In this document: positions 43,131-51,964 of the stretch, in pieces | How positions within the stretch are numbered: the first letter of the stretch is position 1 | How the letters are laid out: every line of letters starts with the position of its first letter | Assembly: GCA_963813975.1 (NCBI GenBank) | Contig: CAWFAP010000001.1 | Span: 496,001-560,000 of the forward strand | Reading direction: 5' to 3' | Source of the DNA: RYN-230 sp963813975 | GTDB taxonomy: Bacteria; Actinomycetota; Actinomycetes; Streptosporangiales; Streptosporangiaceae | DNA length: 64,000 nucleotides | Program-made: the position numbers and the translations under genes | Notes under the pieces: model-generated | Database searches by the model: none | Seen by the model: the letters and a program-made list of their open reading frames with translations, nothing else | Told to the model about the DNA's origin: nothing

Positions 43131-43414
43131 GTTTCCTTCCTTAGGGACAGTGCCTCGCTATCTAGTGTCACCGACCAGCATTCATGCGTCCAATGACAAG
43201 AAATCAACTGATCCATGATTACTCGTCATGTACGGCCTTCAGCGGCCACAACGCGCCCCGTAGCCCGGCCGCGGCCCGGGAAAAATCATGAGTGGCCGCG
43301 TTAACGTGGGCCCATCGCAGAATGCGGCGCGGGCATCCGGTGCTGGCCAGCGGCCCTGCGGGCAGCCGCATGGCAGCGGAGCACGGCCTTCGCCGACCGT
43401 GGCACGGTGCGGGC

Positions 43415-43726
43415 CTAGGGAGAGACGGGGTCAGCCGCCGGGGCCAGCCGCCCGGCGTCCCGGGCCGCGGCCGGCCCCGGCCCCGGCGAATCCCTCAGTT
43501 TCCATTTCCCGGTCAGGCCGAGTCCGACCAGGGCGATCGCCGCGCTTAGCATGACGATCGGGGTCACGACCCGGACCGCGAAGTGGTCCGTGGCGCGGGC
43601 GAACGCCGCCTGGACCACATCCTCCGCGTGACCCTGGTCTCCGGTGAGCCCGTACGCGAGTCGGACCATGCTCGGCCACCGGCCGTGCATGAACTCGCGG
43701 AACTCCTCACCCGGCCGCTCGTCCAT
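43415..43726 (-). pseudogene. Truncated SigE-family sigma factor fused to a membrane segment
   Basis: From ATG 43726 (with GGGAGG upstream) the first 43 residues are the start of an ECF/SigE-type sigma region 2 (EFREFMHGRWPSMVRLAYGLTGDQGHAEDVVQAAFARA). It then switches in frame, near 43595, to a membrane helix VVTPIVMLSAAIALVGLGL and a GKWKLRDS tail, 103 residues in total. Most of region 2 and all of region 4 are missing. The tail looks like the end of an adjacent membrane gene, so a deletion joining two neighbours is likely. The reading frame and ribosome site are intact, so a product may be made. Confidence 0.6.
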
Positions 43727-43830
43727 CGGGCCACCTCCCTCGCCCCTACAGACCACGGGCTGGGCCTCGCATCGTTGCATGGCCGCGGCGCTGCGGGCCG
43801 GCGCCAGGTAACCGCCGGGCGGGGCGCGGG

Positions 43831-45009
43831 TCAGGCGACGGCCTCGTACGCCGCGTCCTGAAGGGCGTCATGCACGGGCGGCGGTGCGGGGCCGTCGAAC
43901 ATCCGCTGGGTTAGCACGATGACCGTGAGGTCGCGGACCGGGTCGGCCAGCCAGGTGGTACCGGACCCGCCCGCCCAGCCGAACGCGCCGGCCCGCGGCC
44001 CGGTGGTGACCACCGAGGTGCAGAAGCCCCAGCTGATTCCCGCGAAGAAATCCGGCCCGAGGCCACCACGCGCCTTCTGCGCCGGGGTCAGCTGATCGCT
44101 GGTCATCGCGGCGACCAGGTTCGCCGGCAGTACCGGATCCCCGCCGCGGAGCAGCATCCGGGAGAAGGCGAGCAGGTCGCCGGCGGTCGAGACCAGGCCA
44201 GCCGCCCCGTCACCGAACGCGGGCGGCCTGCTCCAGTCGCCGTCTGGCTTGTCCCAGACCTCCAGGCCGCCGCCGGGCGCGGACCGGAACGCCGACGCCA
44301 GCCGGCCGGTGTGCGGCGTCCAGAATCCCGTGTCGTGCATGCCCAGAGGCTCGAAGATACGGGTCCGGAGCACCTCCGCGAACGGCTGGCCCGAAGCCCG
44401 CGCGAGCAGGACACCCAGCACCGACGCTGCGGTGTTGTAGAACCACCGCTCGCCCGGCTGGGCCAGCAGCGGCAGCGAGCCGAGGCCCGCGATCCAGGTA
44501 TCGGGATCGGGCTGCTCAGCCGGGTCGGGTGGCCCGATCGTGGACAGGTGCAGCTCGTCTGACCGCGCCACGACCGGCCACGGCTGGGCCGAGGTGAACA
44601 TCTCGCCCGCGAGACCGAAACCGAACGTGAACGTCAGCAGGTCGCGCACGGTAATCGCGCGGCTGGCCGGGACGGTGTCATCCAGCGGCCCGTCCATCCG
44701 GCGCAGTACCCGCGGCGCCGCCAGTTCCGGCAGCAGCCTGGCCACCGGCTCGTCCGGATCCAGCAGGCCCTCCCGGATCAGGGCCAGGGTCGCCGCGCCG
44801 GTCACCGGCTTGGTGATGGAGGCGATCCGGAACAGCGAGTCGCGCTGGACCGCAGGGCCGCCGATCGACAGCGAGCCCAGCGCCTCGGCGTGCACCTGAT
44901 CACCCCGGGCAACCAGCGCCACCAGGCCGGGCACCGTCTCGTCTCCCACGTGCGCGGCCGCGGCCGCGCTGAAGCGGGCCAGGCCGTCCGCGGTCAGCAG
45001 GTCAGGCAT
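43831..45009 (-). CDS. Serine hydrolase of the beta-lactamase / class C PBP family
   Basis: This 392-residue protein has active-site SITK (SxxK) after SLFRIA, the YNTAAS motif (Tyr-x-Asn position), and a C-terminal GWAGGSGT in place of the KTG box. There is no signal peptide, so it is probably a cytoplasmic esterase/amidase like EstB rather than an antibiotic-hydrolysing enzyme. The ATG at 45009 fits the family start. It is not linked to neighbours by overlap. Confidence 0.9.
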   Translation of the reverse strand: MPDLLTADGLARFSAAAAAHVGDETVPGLVALVARGDQVHAEALGSLSIGGPAVQRDSLFRIASITKPVTGAATLALIREGLLDPDEPVARLLPELAAPRVLRRMDGPLDDTVPASRAITVRDLLTFTFGFGLAGEMFTSAQPWPVVARSDELHLSTIGPPDPAEQPDPDTWIAGLGSLPLLAQPGERWFYNTAASVLGVLLARASGQPFAEVLRTRIFEPLGMHDTGFWTPHTGRLASAFRSAPGGGLEVWDKPDGDWSRPPAFGDGAAGLVSTAGDLLAFSRMLLRGGDPVLPANLVAAMTSDQLTPAQKARGGLGPDFFAGISWGFCTSVVTTGPRAGAFGWAGGSGTTWLADPVRDLTVIVLTQRMFDGPAPPPVHDALQDAAYEAVA

Positions 45010-45133
45010 GATCTCGGTCAGCTCCTCAGGTCGCTGGGCACTGGTCGCCGGTCACTGCCTCTATTGACGCACGGCCGGCGGGAGATTAACCGCCATCCGG
45101 CCGGGACACTCGCGGGCGGGCTGGCCAGCGCCC

Positions 45134-48100
45134 TTACCCGTGCAGCTGATCCAGGGCCCGCTCGATCCGCCGCTCCGACACGGGACCGGAGGTGCCCAGC
45201 GTCTGCGCGAACAGGCTGACCCGCAGTTCCTCGATCATCCAGCGAACCTCGCGGACATCGGGATCGTCTCGCCGCACCGGCGGCAGGTCGGCCCGGGTCT
45301 GCTGGTAGTCCTCGGTCACCTGCTTCACGACGGCCATCCGCTCGGCGTCCCGGCCCAGCGCTTCCGGCATCTTCTCCAGCCGGCGGCTCATCCCGCGCAG
45401 GTAGCGGACCAGGTCCGGCAGGCGCCGGGCCCCGGTCTCGGCGACGAACCCCGGGTAGACCAGCCCGGACAGCTGGGCACGCAGGTCGGCGAACGCGGCG
45501 CGGACCGGCGGGGCCGGGGTCCCGGCCAGGCTGGACTCGACCTGGTGCGCCTCGCCGAGGGCCCGGGCCACGAGTGCGACCACGTCCGCGGTGCGGGCGG
45601 CCAGCCCCGCCCGCGCCGCCTCCAGCAGCCGGGCGAAGCCCGCCTCGTCCCAGGCCGGGCCGCCCGCCTCGCTGATTACCTGGTCGGCGGCGGCGGCCGC
45701 GCAGTCCTCCAGCAGGGCGCCGGTCCCGGGGTACGGGTGGCGGCTCATGGCCAGCTTGGCGCTGACCGGCAGGCGGCTGGCCACGGCCCGCGCGCCTGAG
45801 GGCACCTGGAGCAGCAGCAGGCGCCGGGTCCCGCGCACCATGGCCGCGTCCGCCTGGGCCCGCGTCTCGAACAGCCGGACGTCGACCGCGCCGCCGGTGT
45901 CGGCCAGGGCTGGGTAGGCGCGGACCTCGCCCTGGCTGAACACGCGGGGCAGCGTGCCGATGTCCCAGGTGCGCAGCCCGGTGCGGGTGATTCCTCGGGC
46001 CGCCTCGCTCAGCGTGGCCTGCAGCCGGGGCCGCAGCTGGCGGCGCAGCTCGCCCAGGTCCTTGCCCGCCGCGAGCACCCGGCCGTCCTCCACGACGCGG
46101 AACGTGATCCGCAGGTACGCGGGCAGCCGTGACTCGTCCCAGGCGGACCGGGGCACGTGCAGGCCGCCGAGCCGGGACAGCTCGGTGCCGAGCGCGTCCA
46201 GCAGGTCCCCGCGGGCCGGCCCGAGCCGGGGCAGTACCGCCCGGGCCGTGTCGGGGACCGGCACGAACGTGGTCCGCAGCTGCTTGGGCAGCGAGCGGAT
46301 CAGCTCGGTCACCATCTCCTCCCGCAGCCCGGGCACCTGCCAGCTGAACTCCTCCGCGCTCACCTGGTTCAGCCGGGCCAGCGGGACGTCCACGGTCACC
46401 CCGTCGTCCGGCTCACCCGGCGCGAACTCATACGACACCGGAAGGTCCGCCCAGCGGGCGGGGTAGTCCTCCGGGCTGACTCCCCCGGCGGCGGCCATGA
46501 TCAGGTCAGCGGGGGAGAGGTCCAGCATGGCGGGATCGTCGGCGCGGGCCTTCTTCCACCAGGTGTCGAAGTGGCGGGCGGAGGTCACCTCGGCCGGGAT
46601 CCGCCGGTCGTAGAAGGCGAACAGGGCCGCGTCATCCGCGACAATCCCGCGCCGCCTCGCCTTCCGTTCCAGGTCCTCGGCGTCGGCCAGCATCCGAAGG
46701 TTATGGGTGAAGAACGTGTGGTGGGTCTGCCAGTCGCCCTCCACCAGGGCGTGCGTGATGAACAGGTCCCGGGCGGTGGCCGGGTCGATCCGGCCGTACA
46801 TGACCGTTCTGGCCGCCACGATCGGCAGCCCGTACAGGCTGACCTTCTCCGTGGCCACCGCCGCGCCGCGCCGCGCATCCCAGCGCGGTTCGCTGTAACT
46901 GCGCCGGACCAGGTGCGCCGCGAGCGGCTCAGCCCATTCGGGTTCGATGCGGGCCGTGACCCGGGCCCACAGCCGGGACGTCTCCACCAGTTCCGCCGCG
47001 ACCACCCACTGCGGCGGCTTCCTGGCCAGCGCCGAGTCCGGGAAGATGGAGAACCTCGCGCCGCGGGCCCCGGCGAACTCCGCCAGCGGCCGCCGCTTGC
47101 CGCGCGCCCGGCTCTCCGTGTCCTGCATGCCGATGTGTGACAGCAGCCCGGCGAGCACGGACATGTGCACCCGGTCGGCCAGCTCAGCCGGGAACCGGCC
47201 GCCGGCCTCCGCGTTGCCGGCCGGGGCCTGGGCCGCGGCCGCCGGCATGGTCCGGCCCGCCCGCGGCCGGCCCCGGCGCGGCCGCGGCTGGCCCTGGCCG
47301 TTCTGCTGCGCGGGTGGCTGCCCGGGAGAGGGGCTGGCGCTGCGCCGCTCGTGGCCCGCCTGGATGCCGAGATCGGCGGCGGCCTGCCGGAGCTGGCCGT
47401 ACACGTCCTGCCATTCGCGCACCCGCAGGTAATGCAGGTACTCGCGGCGGCACAGCCGGCGGAACGCCGACGTGGACAGCTGGCTCTGGCGTTCGCGCAG
47501 GTAGTCCCACAGGTTGAGGAAGGCCAGGAAGTCCGAGCCCGGTTCGGCGAAGCGGGCGTGCATCTCGTCGGCCGCCTGCCGCGCGTCGGCGGGCCGCTCC
47601 CGCGGGTCGATGATGGACAGCGCCGCGGTGATGATCAGCACCTCGCGGGCGCAGCCGTTCCGGCCGGCTTCCAGGATCATCCGCCCCAGCCTCGGGTCCA
47701 CCGGCAGCCGGGACAGCTTGCGGCCGACGTCGGTCAGCCGGGTCTTCCCCCGGCCCGGCGCGTGACCCGGGGAAAAGGCGCCGAGTTCCTCCAGCAGCCG
47801 CACGCCGTCCGCGATGTTCCGCGACTCGGGCGGCTCGACGAACGGGAAGTCGGCCATGTCGCCCAGGTCCAGCGCGGCCATCTGCAGGATGACCGAGGCC
47901 AGGTTGGTGCGCAGGATCTCCGGGTCGGTGAACTCGGGCCGGCTGTCGAAGTCCGCCTCGCTGTACAGCCGGACGCAGACGCCGTCCGACGTCCGCCCGC
48001 AACGGCCTTTCCGCTGGTTCGCCGAGGCCTGGGAGATCGGCTCGATAGGCAGCCGCTGGACCTTGGTCCGCTGGCTGTACCGGGAGATCCGCGCGGTGCC

Positions 48101-49300
48101 CGGGTCGATCACGTACTTGATGCCGGGCACGGTCAGGGAGGTTTCCGCGACGTTGGTCGCCAGCACCACGCGTCGGGAGAAATGGTTCGACTGGCCCGGC
48201 TTTCTATCGCTCTGCTTTCCTGTTCCGCCTCCGGCAAAAACCCGGTGCTGCTCGGCCGCGGATAGCCGGGCGTACAACGGCAGCACCTCGAGGCCGCCCG
48301 CCCCGTCGAGCGCGTCGGCCGTGTCCCTGATTTCCCGCTCACCGCTGAGGAAGACGAGGATGTCACCGGGTCCCACGGCACTCAGTTCCGTGATGGCATC
48401 CAGGATGCCCTGGACCTGGTCCCTGGGTTCCTCGTCCGGGTCGTCCGGGTCGGCCAGCGGCCGGTACCGCACCTCGACCGGGTAGGTGCGACCGGACACC
48501 TCGATCACCGGCGCCCCAGCGCTCGGCTGGCTTGATCCGCCTCCGGCGCTGGGCTGGCTTGATTCGCCTCCGGCAAAATGATCACTGAACCGCTGCGGGT
48601 CGATCGTGGCCGAGGTGATGATGACCTTGAGGTCCGGGCGGCTCGGCAGCAGCTGCTTGAGGTAGCCGAGGATGAAGTCGATGTTCAGGCTGCGCTCGTG
48701 CGCCTCGTCGATGATGAGCGTGTCGTAGCGGAGCAGCTGCCGGTCGCGCTGCAGCTCGGTGAGCAGGATGCCGTCGGTCATCACCTTGACCAGCGTGCTG
48801 TCGCTGGAGGTGTCGGTGAAGCGGACCTTGTAGCCAACCGTGGTGCCCAGCTCGGTATCGAGCTCGCTGGCGATCCGCTCCGCGACCGTGCGGGCCGCGA
48901 TCCGGCGGGGCTGGGTGTGCCCGATCTGCCCGGTGATTCCGCGGCCGAGCTCGAGGCAGATCTTCGGAAGCTGGGTGGTCTTCCCTGAGCCGGTTTCCCC
49001 GGCGACGATGACGACCTGGTGGTCCCGGATGGCCGCGGCGATCTCGTCCTTCCGCTGGCTGACGGGGAGCTCGGCCGGGTACCGCAGCACGGGCACGCTG
49101 GCCCGCCGCTCCTCGGCCTGGGCCTGCGCCGCGTCCAGGTCCGTGAGCAGCCGGCCCAGGGCATGCTCCCGCGCGCCCGCGTCGGGCAGCGCAGCCGCCT
49201 GCACGGCGCGGCGGCCGAGTCGGCGCTGATCGCGGAGCATCAGCCCGGGCAGCCGGTCCTGAAGCTCGGCGAGCGAGGGTGTCACGGCGGAATTCTCCAT
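45134..49300 (-). CDS. hrpA: ATP-dependent RNA helicase HrpA
   Basis: This 1388-residue DEAH-box helicase has Walker A GETGSGKTT (101-109), DEAH (198-201) followed by ERS, TSAT motif III near 229-232, and the QRKGRCGRTSDGVCVRLYSE motif VI region, then HA2/OB modules and the long HrpA-specific DUF3418 C-terminus. Length is normal for actinobacterial HrpA (about 1300). Two low-complexity insertions interrupt the helicase core: residues 243-262 from a 27-bp duplication, and a Lys/Gly/Ser-rich stretch near 345-365. It acts in RNA or ribosome quality processes. Confidence 0.95.
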   Translation of the reverse strand: MENSAVTPSLAELQDRLPGLMLRDQRRLGRRAVQAAALPDAGAREHALGRLLTDLDAAQAQAEERRASVPVLRYPAELPVSQRKDEIAAAIRDHQVVIVAGETGSGKTTQLPKICLELGRGITGQIGHTQPRRIAARTVAERIASELDTELGTTVGYKVRFTDTSSDSTLVKVMTDGILLTELQRDRQLLRYDTLIIDEAHERSLNIDFILGYLKQLLPSRPDLKVIITSATIDPQRFSDHFAGGESSQPSAGGGSSQPSAGAPVIEVSGRTYPVEVRYRPLADPDDPDEEPRDQVQGILDAITELSAVGPGDILVFLSGEREIRDTADALDGAGGLEVLPLYARLSAAEQHRVFAGGGTGKQSDRKPGQSNHFSRRVVLATNVAETSLTVPGIKYVIDPGTARISRYSQRTKVQRLPIEPISQASANQRKGRCGRTSDGVCVRLYSEADFDSRPEFTDPEILRTNLASVILQMAALDLGDMADFPFVEPPESRNIADGVRLLEELGAFSPGHAPGRGKTRLTDVGRKLSRLPVDPRLGRMILEAGRNGCAREVLIITAALSIIDPRERPADARQAADEMHARFAEPGSDFLAFLNLWDYLRERQSQLSTSAFRRLCRREYLHYLRVREWQDVYGQLRQAAADLGIQAGHERRSASPSPGQPPAQQNGQGQPRPRRGRPRAGRTMPAAAAQAPAGNAEAGGRFPAELADRVHMSVLAGLLSHIGMQDTESRARGKRRPLAEFAGARGARFSIFPDSALARKPPQWVVAAELVETSRLWARVTARIEPEWAEPLAAHLVRRSYSEPRWDARRGAAVATEKVSLYGLPIVAARTVMYGRIDPATARDLFITHALVEGDWQTHHTFFTHNLRMLADAEDLERKARRRGIVADDAALFAFYDRRIPAEVTSARHFDTWWKKARADDPAMLDLSPADLIMAAAGGVSPEDYPARWADLPVSYEFAPGEPDDGVTVDVPLARLNQVSAEEFSWQVPGLREEMVTELIRSLPKQLRTTFVPVPDTARAVLPRLGPARGDLLDALGTELSRLGGLHVPRSAWDESRLPAYLRITFRVVEDGRVLAAGKDLGELRRQLRPRLQATLSEAARGITRTGLRTWDIGTLPRVFSQGEVRAYPALADTGGAVDVRLFETRAQADAAMVRGTRRLLLLQVPSGARAVASRLPVSAKLAMSRHPYPGTGALLEDCAAAAADQVISEAGGPAWDEAGFARLLEAARAGLAARTADVVALVARALGEAHQVESSLAGTPAPPVRAAFADLRAQLSGLVYPGFVAETGARRLPDLVRYLRGMSRRLEKMPEALGRDAERMAVVKQVTEDYQQTRADLPPVRRDDPDVREVRWMIEELRVSLFAQTLGTSGPVSERRIERALDQLHG
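48519..48572. repeat. 27-bp direct duplication inside hrpA
   Basis: Two adjacent 27-bp copies (48519-48545 and 48546-48572) differ at two positions and encode SSQPSAGGx twice, in frame, in the HrpA loop after the TSAT motif. The core CCGCCTCCGGC recurs near 48223 at the second insertion. The duplication is in a surface loop and is probably harmless. Confidence 0.8.
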
Positions 49301-49416
49301 GGCGGACCAGGGGAGCGAAGTAGGAGAGGGCGGGACGGCCGTACGCCAGGGTGCCAGTCCGGGCCCTGCCTACCTAACGCTTTTACGCGGCGGCAACTTC
49401 CCTGCTCCGGGCTGGG

Positions 49417-50243
49417 TCAGTGGACCGGGTTCACGTTGAACGAGGTGATGACACCGTTCGTCACGACGTAGGTGCCCGCGAACTTCCTGACCGTGCCGTT
49501 GGTCTGCACCGCACCGATGCTCGCCGCCACCTGATCACCGCCGGATTTGAGGATGGTCACCACATCCCGCTGGGTGCCGCTGAAGCCGGCCACGAACTGC
49601 GCATGGGTGCGCCCGGTGTGATCACCGCCCAGCAGCCAGGCCCGCTCGTAGTTCCGGCGGCTGATGGCCGCGTAGTAGCGCCGCACGGTTACGGCCGGGG
49701 GGACGGGCGCCGCAGCGACCCGGCTGGTCGCCGGGGTGCTGGAAGCCACGGTGGACCCCGGCGTTCCGCGCTGCGGCAGGGAATCGTGGTGTTTCACCAG
49801 CGCCAACCCCACGGCGATCCCGGCCAGCACGGCCACGCCAGTGGCGACCAGGGCTAGCCCGCGGCCGCGCCTGCGCGGCGGCTGCGGCGGCCGGCCCGCT
49901 GGCCGCAGACCGGGTGGGTCCGCGGTGGCCGGCGGGCTCCGGTACGAGCTGGCCGGGGGGATCCGGTAAGGCTGGTCGTCGCGGGCAGGCCGGACGGGGC
50001 CGGGCGGGCCGGAGCTGGCCGATGGGGGCCGGTAGAGCAGGTCATCGTCGGCGGGCGTGGACCGGTACGGCAGGTCGGCGCTGGTCGGCGAGGCCGGGGC
50101 AGGCGCCGCGGGGAACCCGACCGCGGGGCTGACCGGAGTCGTCTCCCCCCGGCCGCCCAGCCCGGATGCGGCCTGCCCGGCTGCGGCGGGGTCGGGTGTG
50201 GCCCGGCCCCGTTCGGCCACCCCCTCAGCCGGCAGGGTGCCTG
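49417..50243 (-). CDS. C-terminal half of a Ser/Thr protein kinase (frameshifted): membrane helix and extracytoplasmic domain
   Basis: After the break near 50235-50243 this frame reads TLPAEGVAERGRATPD, a long Pro/Ser-rich juxtamembrane linker with repeated DLPYR/DLLYRPP/DQPYRIPP motifs, a membrane helix GLALVATGVAVLAGIAVGLAL, and an extracytoplasmic domain of about 110 residues (VRRYYAAISRRNYERAWLLGGDH, FAGTYVVTNGVITSFNV) of NTF2-like/sensor character. It continues the kinase gene. No independent start or ribosome site is evident, so it needs the frame to be restored to be made. Confidence 0.75.
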
Positions 50244-51173
50244 TGCCGACAGGGCCTGCGTGGACAGGGCCTGCGCAGCCTGCGAATGCAGGTCGGCGGT
50301 GCGGACCCCGCAGGCCTCCTGCAGCGCCGCGGCGAAGGCCCGGCAGCTCGGATAACGGTCCTCGGGGGCCTTGGCCAGGGCCCGGAACATGACCTGGTCC
50401 GCCGCGGCGGGCAGGTCGGGACGCTGGCTGGTCAAAGCGGGCGGGGGTGCGGACAGCTGGGCCCACATGACCGCCAGGCTCTGATCCCGCCGGAACGGCG
50501 GCGTGCCCGCCAGCATCTCGAAGGCCGCGCACGCCAGCGAGTAGGCGTCCGCGCGGCCATCGACCGTGCGTCCCTCGATCTGCTCGGGGGCCAGGTAGTT
50601 CAGGGTGCCGAGCACCTGGCCGGTGAGCGTGAGGTTGGTGGTTGCCTGGGAGGTCTTGCTGATGCCGAAGTCCGATAGGTAGACATGATCCTCTGAGCCG
50701 TCCTCGGCCAGCCCGCCGAGCAGCATGTTGGCCGGCTTGACGTCCCGGTGCACCAGCCCGCACGCGTGCGCCGCGTCCAGCGCGGCGGCCACCTGGGCCA
50801 CGATCCCGGTGGCGCGAGCCGCGGGCAGTGGCCCGGTCCGGTTCAGCAGGTGGTGCACGTCCTGGCCGCCGACGTAGCGCATGGCAATGAACAGCACCCC
50901 GCCGGCCTCACCGGCGTCGAAGATCGGGATGATGTTCGGGTGGTCCACCGTGGCCGCGGCCCGGGACTCCCGGATGAAGCGCCGCCGGAAGGCGTCGTCC
51001 CGGGCCAGGTCCTCGGAGAGGACCTTCAGCGCCACCCAGCGGCCCAGCCGGACGTCGCGGGCCCGGTAGACGACGGCCATGCCGCCCCGGCCGATCTCCT
51101 CGACCGTCTGGTAGCTGGCGATCTGCGCGAGAGAGCCAGGATCAGCTAACCCCCCCGGAAAGTCCTCAGCCAC
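49854..51173 (-). CDS. Ser/Thr protein kinase, catalytic part (frameshifted downstream)
   Basis: This is a Hanks-type kinase domain over residues about 20-280: glycine loop GRGGMAVVY, Lys50 in VALKVL, catalytic HRDVKPANML, DFG as SDFGISK, and the APE motif APEQIEG. GTG at 51173 is preferred because GGAGG lies 5 nt upstream; GTG 51185 lacks one. Sequence after about residue 312 is Arg/Pro-rich out-of-frame translation. The true continuation lies in the other frame, after one base lost in a 15-bp QALST/QALSA repeat. The kinase would be membrane-anchored, regulating by phosphorylation. Confidence 0.85.
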   Translation of the reverse strand: MAEDFPGGLADPGSLAQIASYQTVEEIGRGGMAVVYRARDVRLGRWVALKVLSEDLARDDAFRRRFIRESRAAATVDHPNIIPIFDAGEAGGVLFIAMRYVGGQDVHHLLNRTGPLPAARATGIVAQVAAALDAAHACGLVHRDVKPANMLLGGLAEDGSEDHVYLSDFGISKTSQATTNLTLTGQVLGTLNYLAPEQIEGRTVDGRADAYSLACAAFEMLAGTPPFRRDQSLAVMWAQLSAPPPALTSQRPDLPAAADQVMFRALAKAPEDRYPSCRAFAAALQEACGVRTADLHSQAAQALSTQALSAQAPCRLRGWPNGAGPHPTPPQPGRPHPGWAAGGRRLRSAPRSGSPRRLPRPRRPAPTCRTGPRPPTMTCSTGPHRPAPARPAPSGLPATTSLTGSPRPARTGARRPPRTHPVCGQRAGRRSRRAGAAAG

Positions 51174-51277
51174 CCGTGCCTCCACCGTCGTGCCCGCTGG
51201 CGCCCGGCCCCTGGAGCGCCATGGCCCCGTGGCCGGCCACGGGGCCAGTACCGGCGGCGCATACGCTAGCAGCCAGC

Positions 51278-51964
51278 TTAAGCCAGGCGCCGCTCGGTCG
51301 CCCAGCGAGTGAGCTGGTGCCGGGTGGAGAGCTGGAGTTTGCGCAGCACCGACGAGACATGGCTCTCCACGGTCTTCACGGAGATGAACAGCTCACGGGC
51401 GATCTCCTTGTACGTGTAGCCCCGGGCGATGAGGCGCAGCACCTCCCGCTCCCGGGGAGACAGCTGATCCAGTTCCGGGTCCAGCGACGGGACGCCCGGG
51501 CCGTCGGCGGGCAGGGCCGCGAACGCGTCCAGCACGAACCCGGCCAGCCGGGGGGAGAACACCGTGTCCCCGCCGGCGACCCGGCGGACCGCGTCCACCA
51601 GGTCCGGGCCAGAGATCGTCTTCGTCACGTAGCCGCGAGCGCCGGCCCGGATGACCGCGATCACATCTTCCGGCGCGTCCGATGCGGACAGGGCCAGGAA
51701 AAGCACCTGCGGCTGGGTGGCCCGCACCGCCGTGACCACCGCCTGCCCGCCCCCGCCCGGCAGGTGCACGTCGAGCAGCACCACGTCCGGCAGGCACGCG
51801 GAGATCAGCGCGATCGCGGGCTGCACGTCGTCGGCCTCGCCGATCACCTCGACCTGATCGCCCAGTTCGGACCGGACCCCCGAGCGGAACAGCCCGTGAT
51901 CATCGACGATGACCACGCGCGGGAGCCGGGGCTGGCCCGGGGCCGGGGCGGCTGGGCTGGTCAC
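51278..51964 (-). CDS. NarL/LuxR-type response regulator
   Basis: This 228-residue protein has a receiver domain with acidic pair Asp21-Asp22, phospho-acceptor Asp65 (VVLLDVHLPG) and switch Lys in YVTKTI, and a C-terminal LuxR helix-turn-helix (LSPREREVLRLIARGYTYKEIARELFISVKTVESHVSSVLRKL). GTG at 51964 overlaps the sensor kinase stop by 4 bp, making a cognate pair. It probably binds the ATCAGGG sites in the divergent promoter region ahead of the sensor gene. Confidence 0.93.
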   Translation of the reverse strand: MTSPAAPAPGQPRLPRVVIVDDHGLFRSGVRSELGDQVEVIGEADDVQPAIALISACLPDVVLLDVHLPGGGGQAVVTAVRATQPQVLFLALSASDAPEDVIAVIRAGARGYVTKTISGPDLVDAVRRVAGGDTVFSPRLAGFVLDAFAALPADGPGVPSLDPELDQLSPREREVLRLIARGYTYKEIARELFISVKTVESHVSSVLRKLQLSTRHQLTRWATERRLA

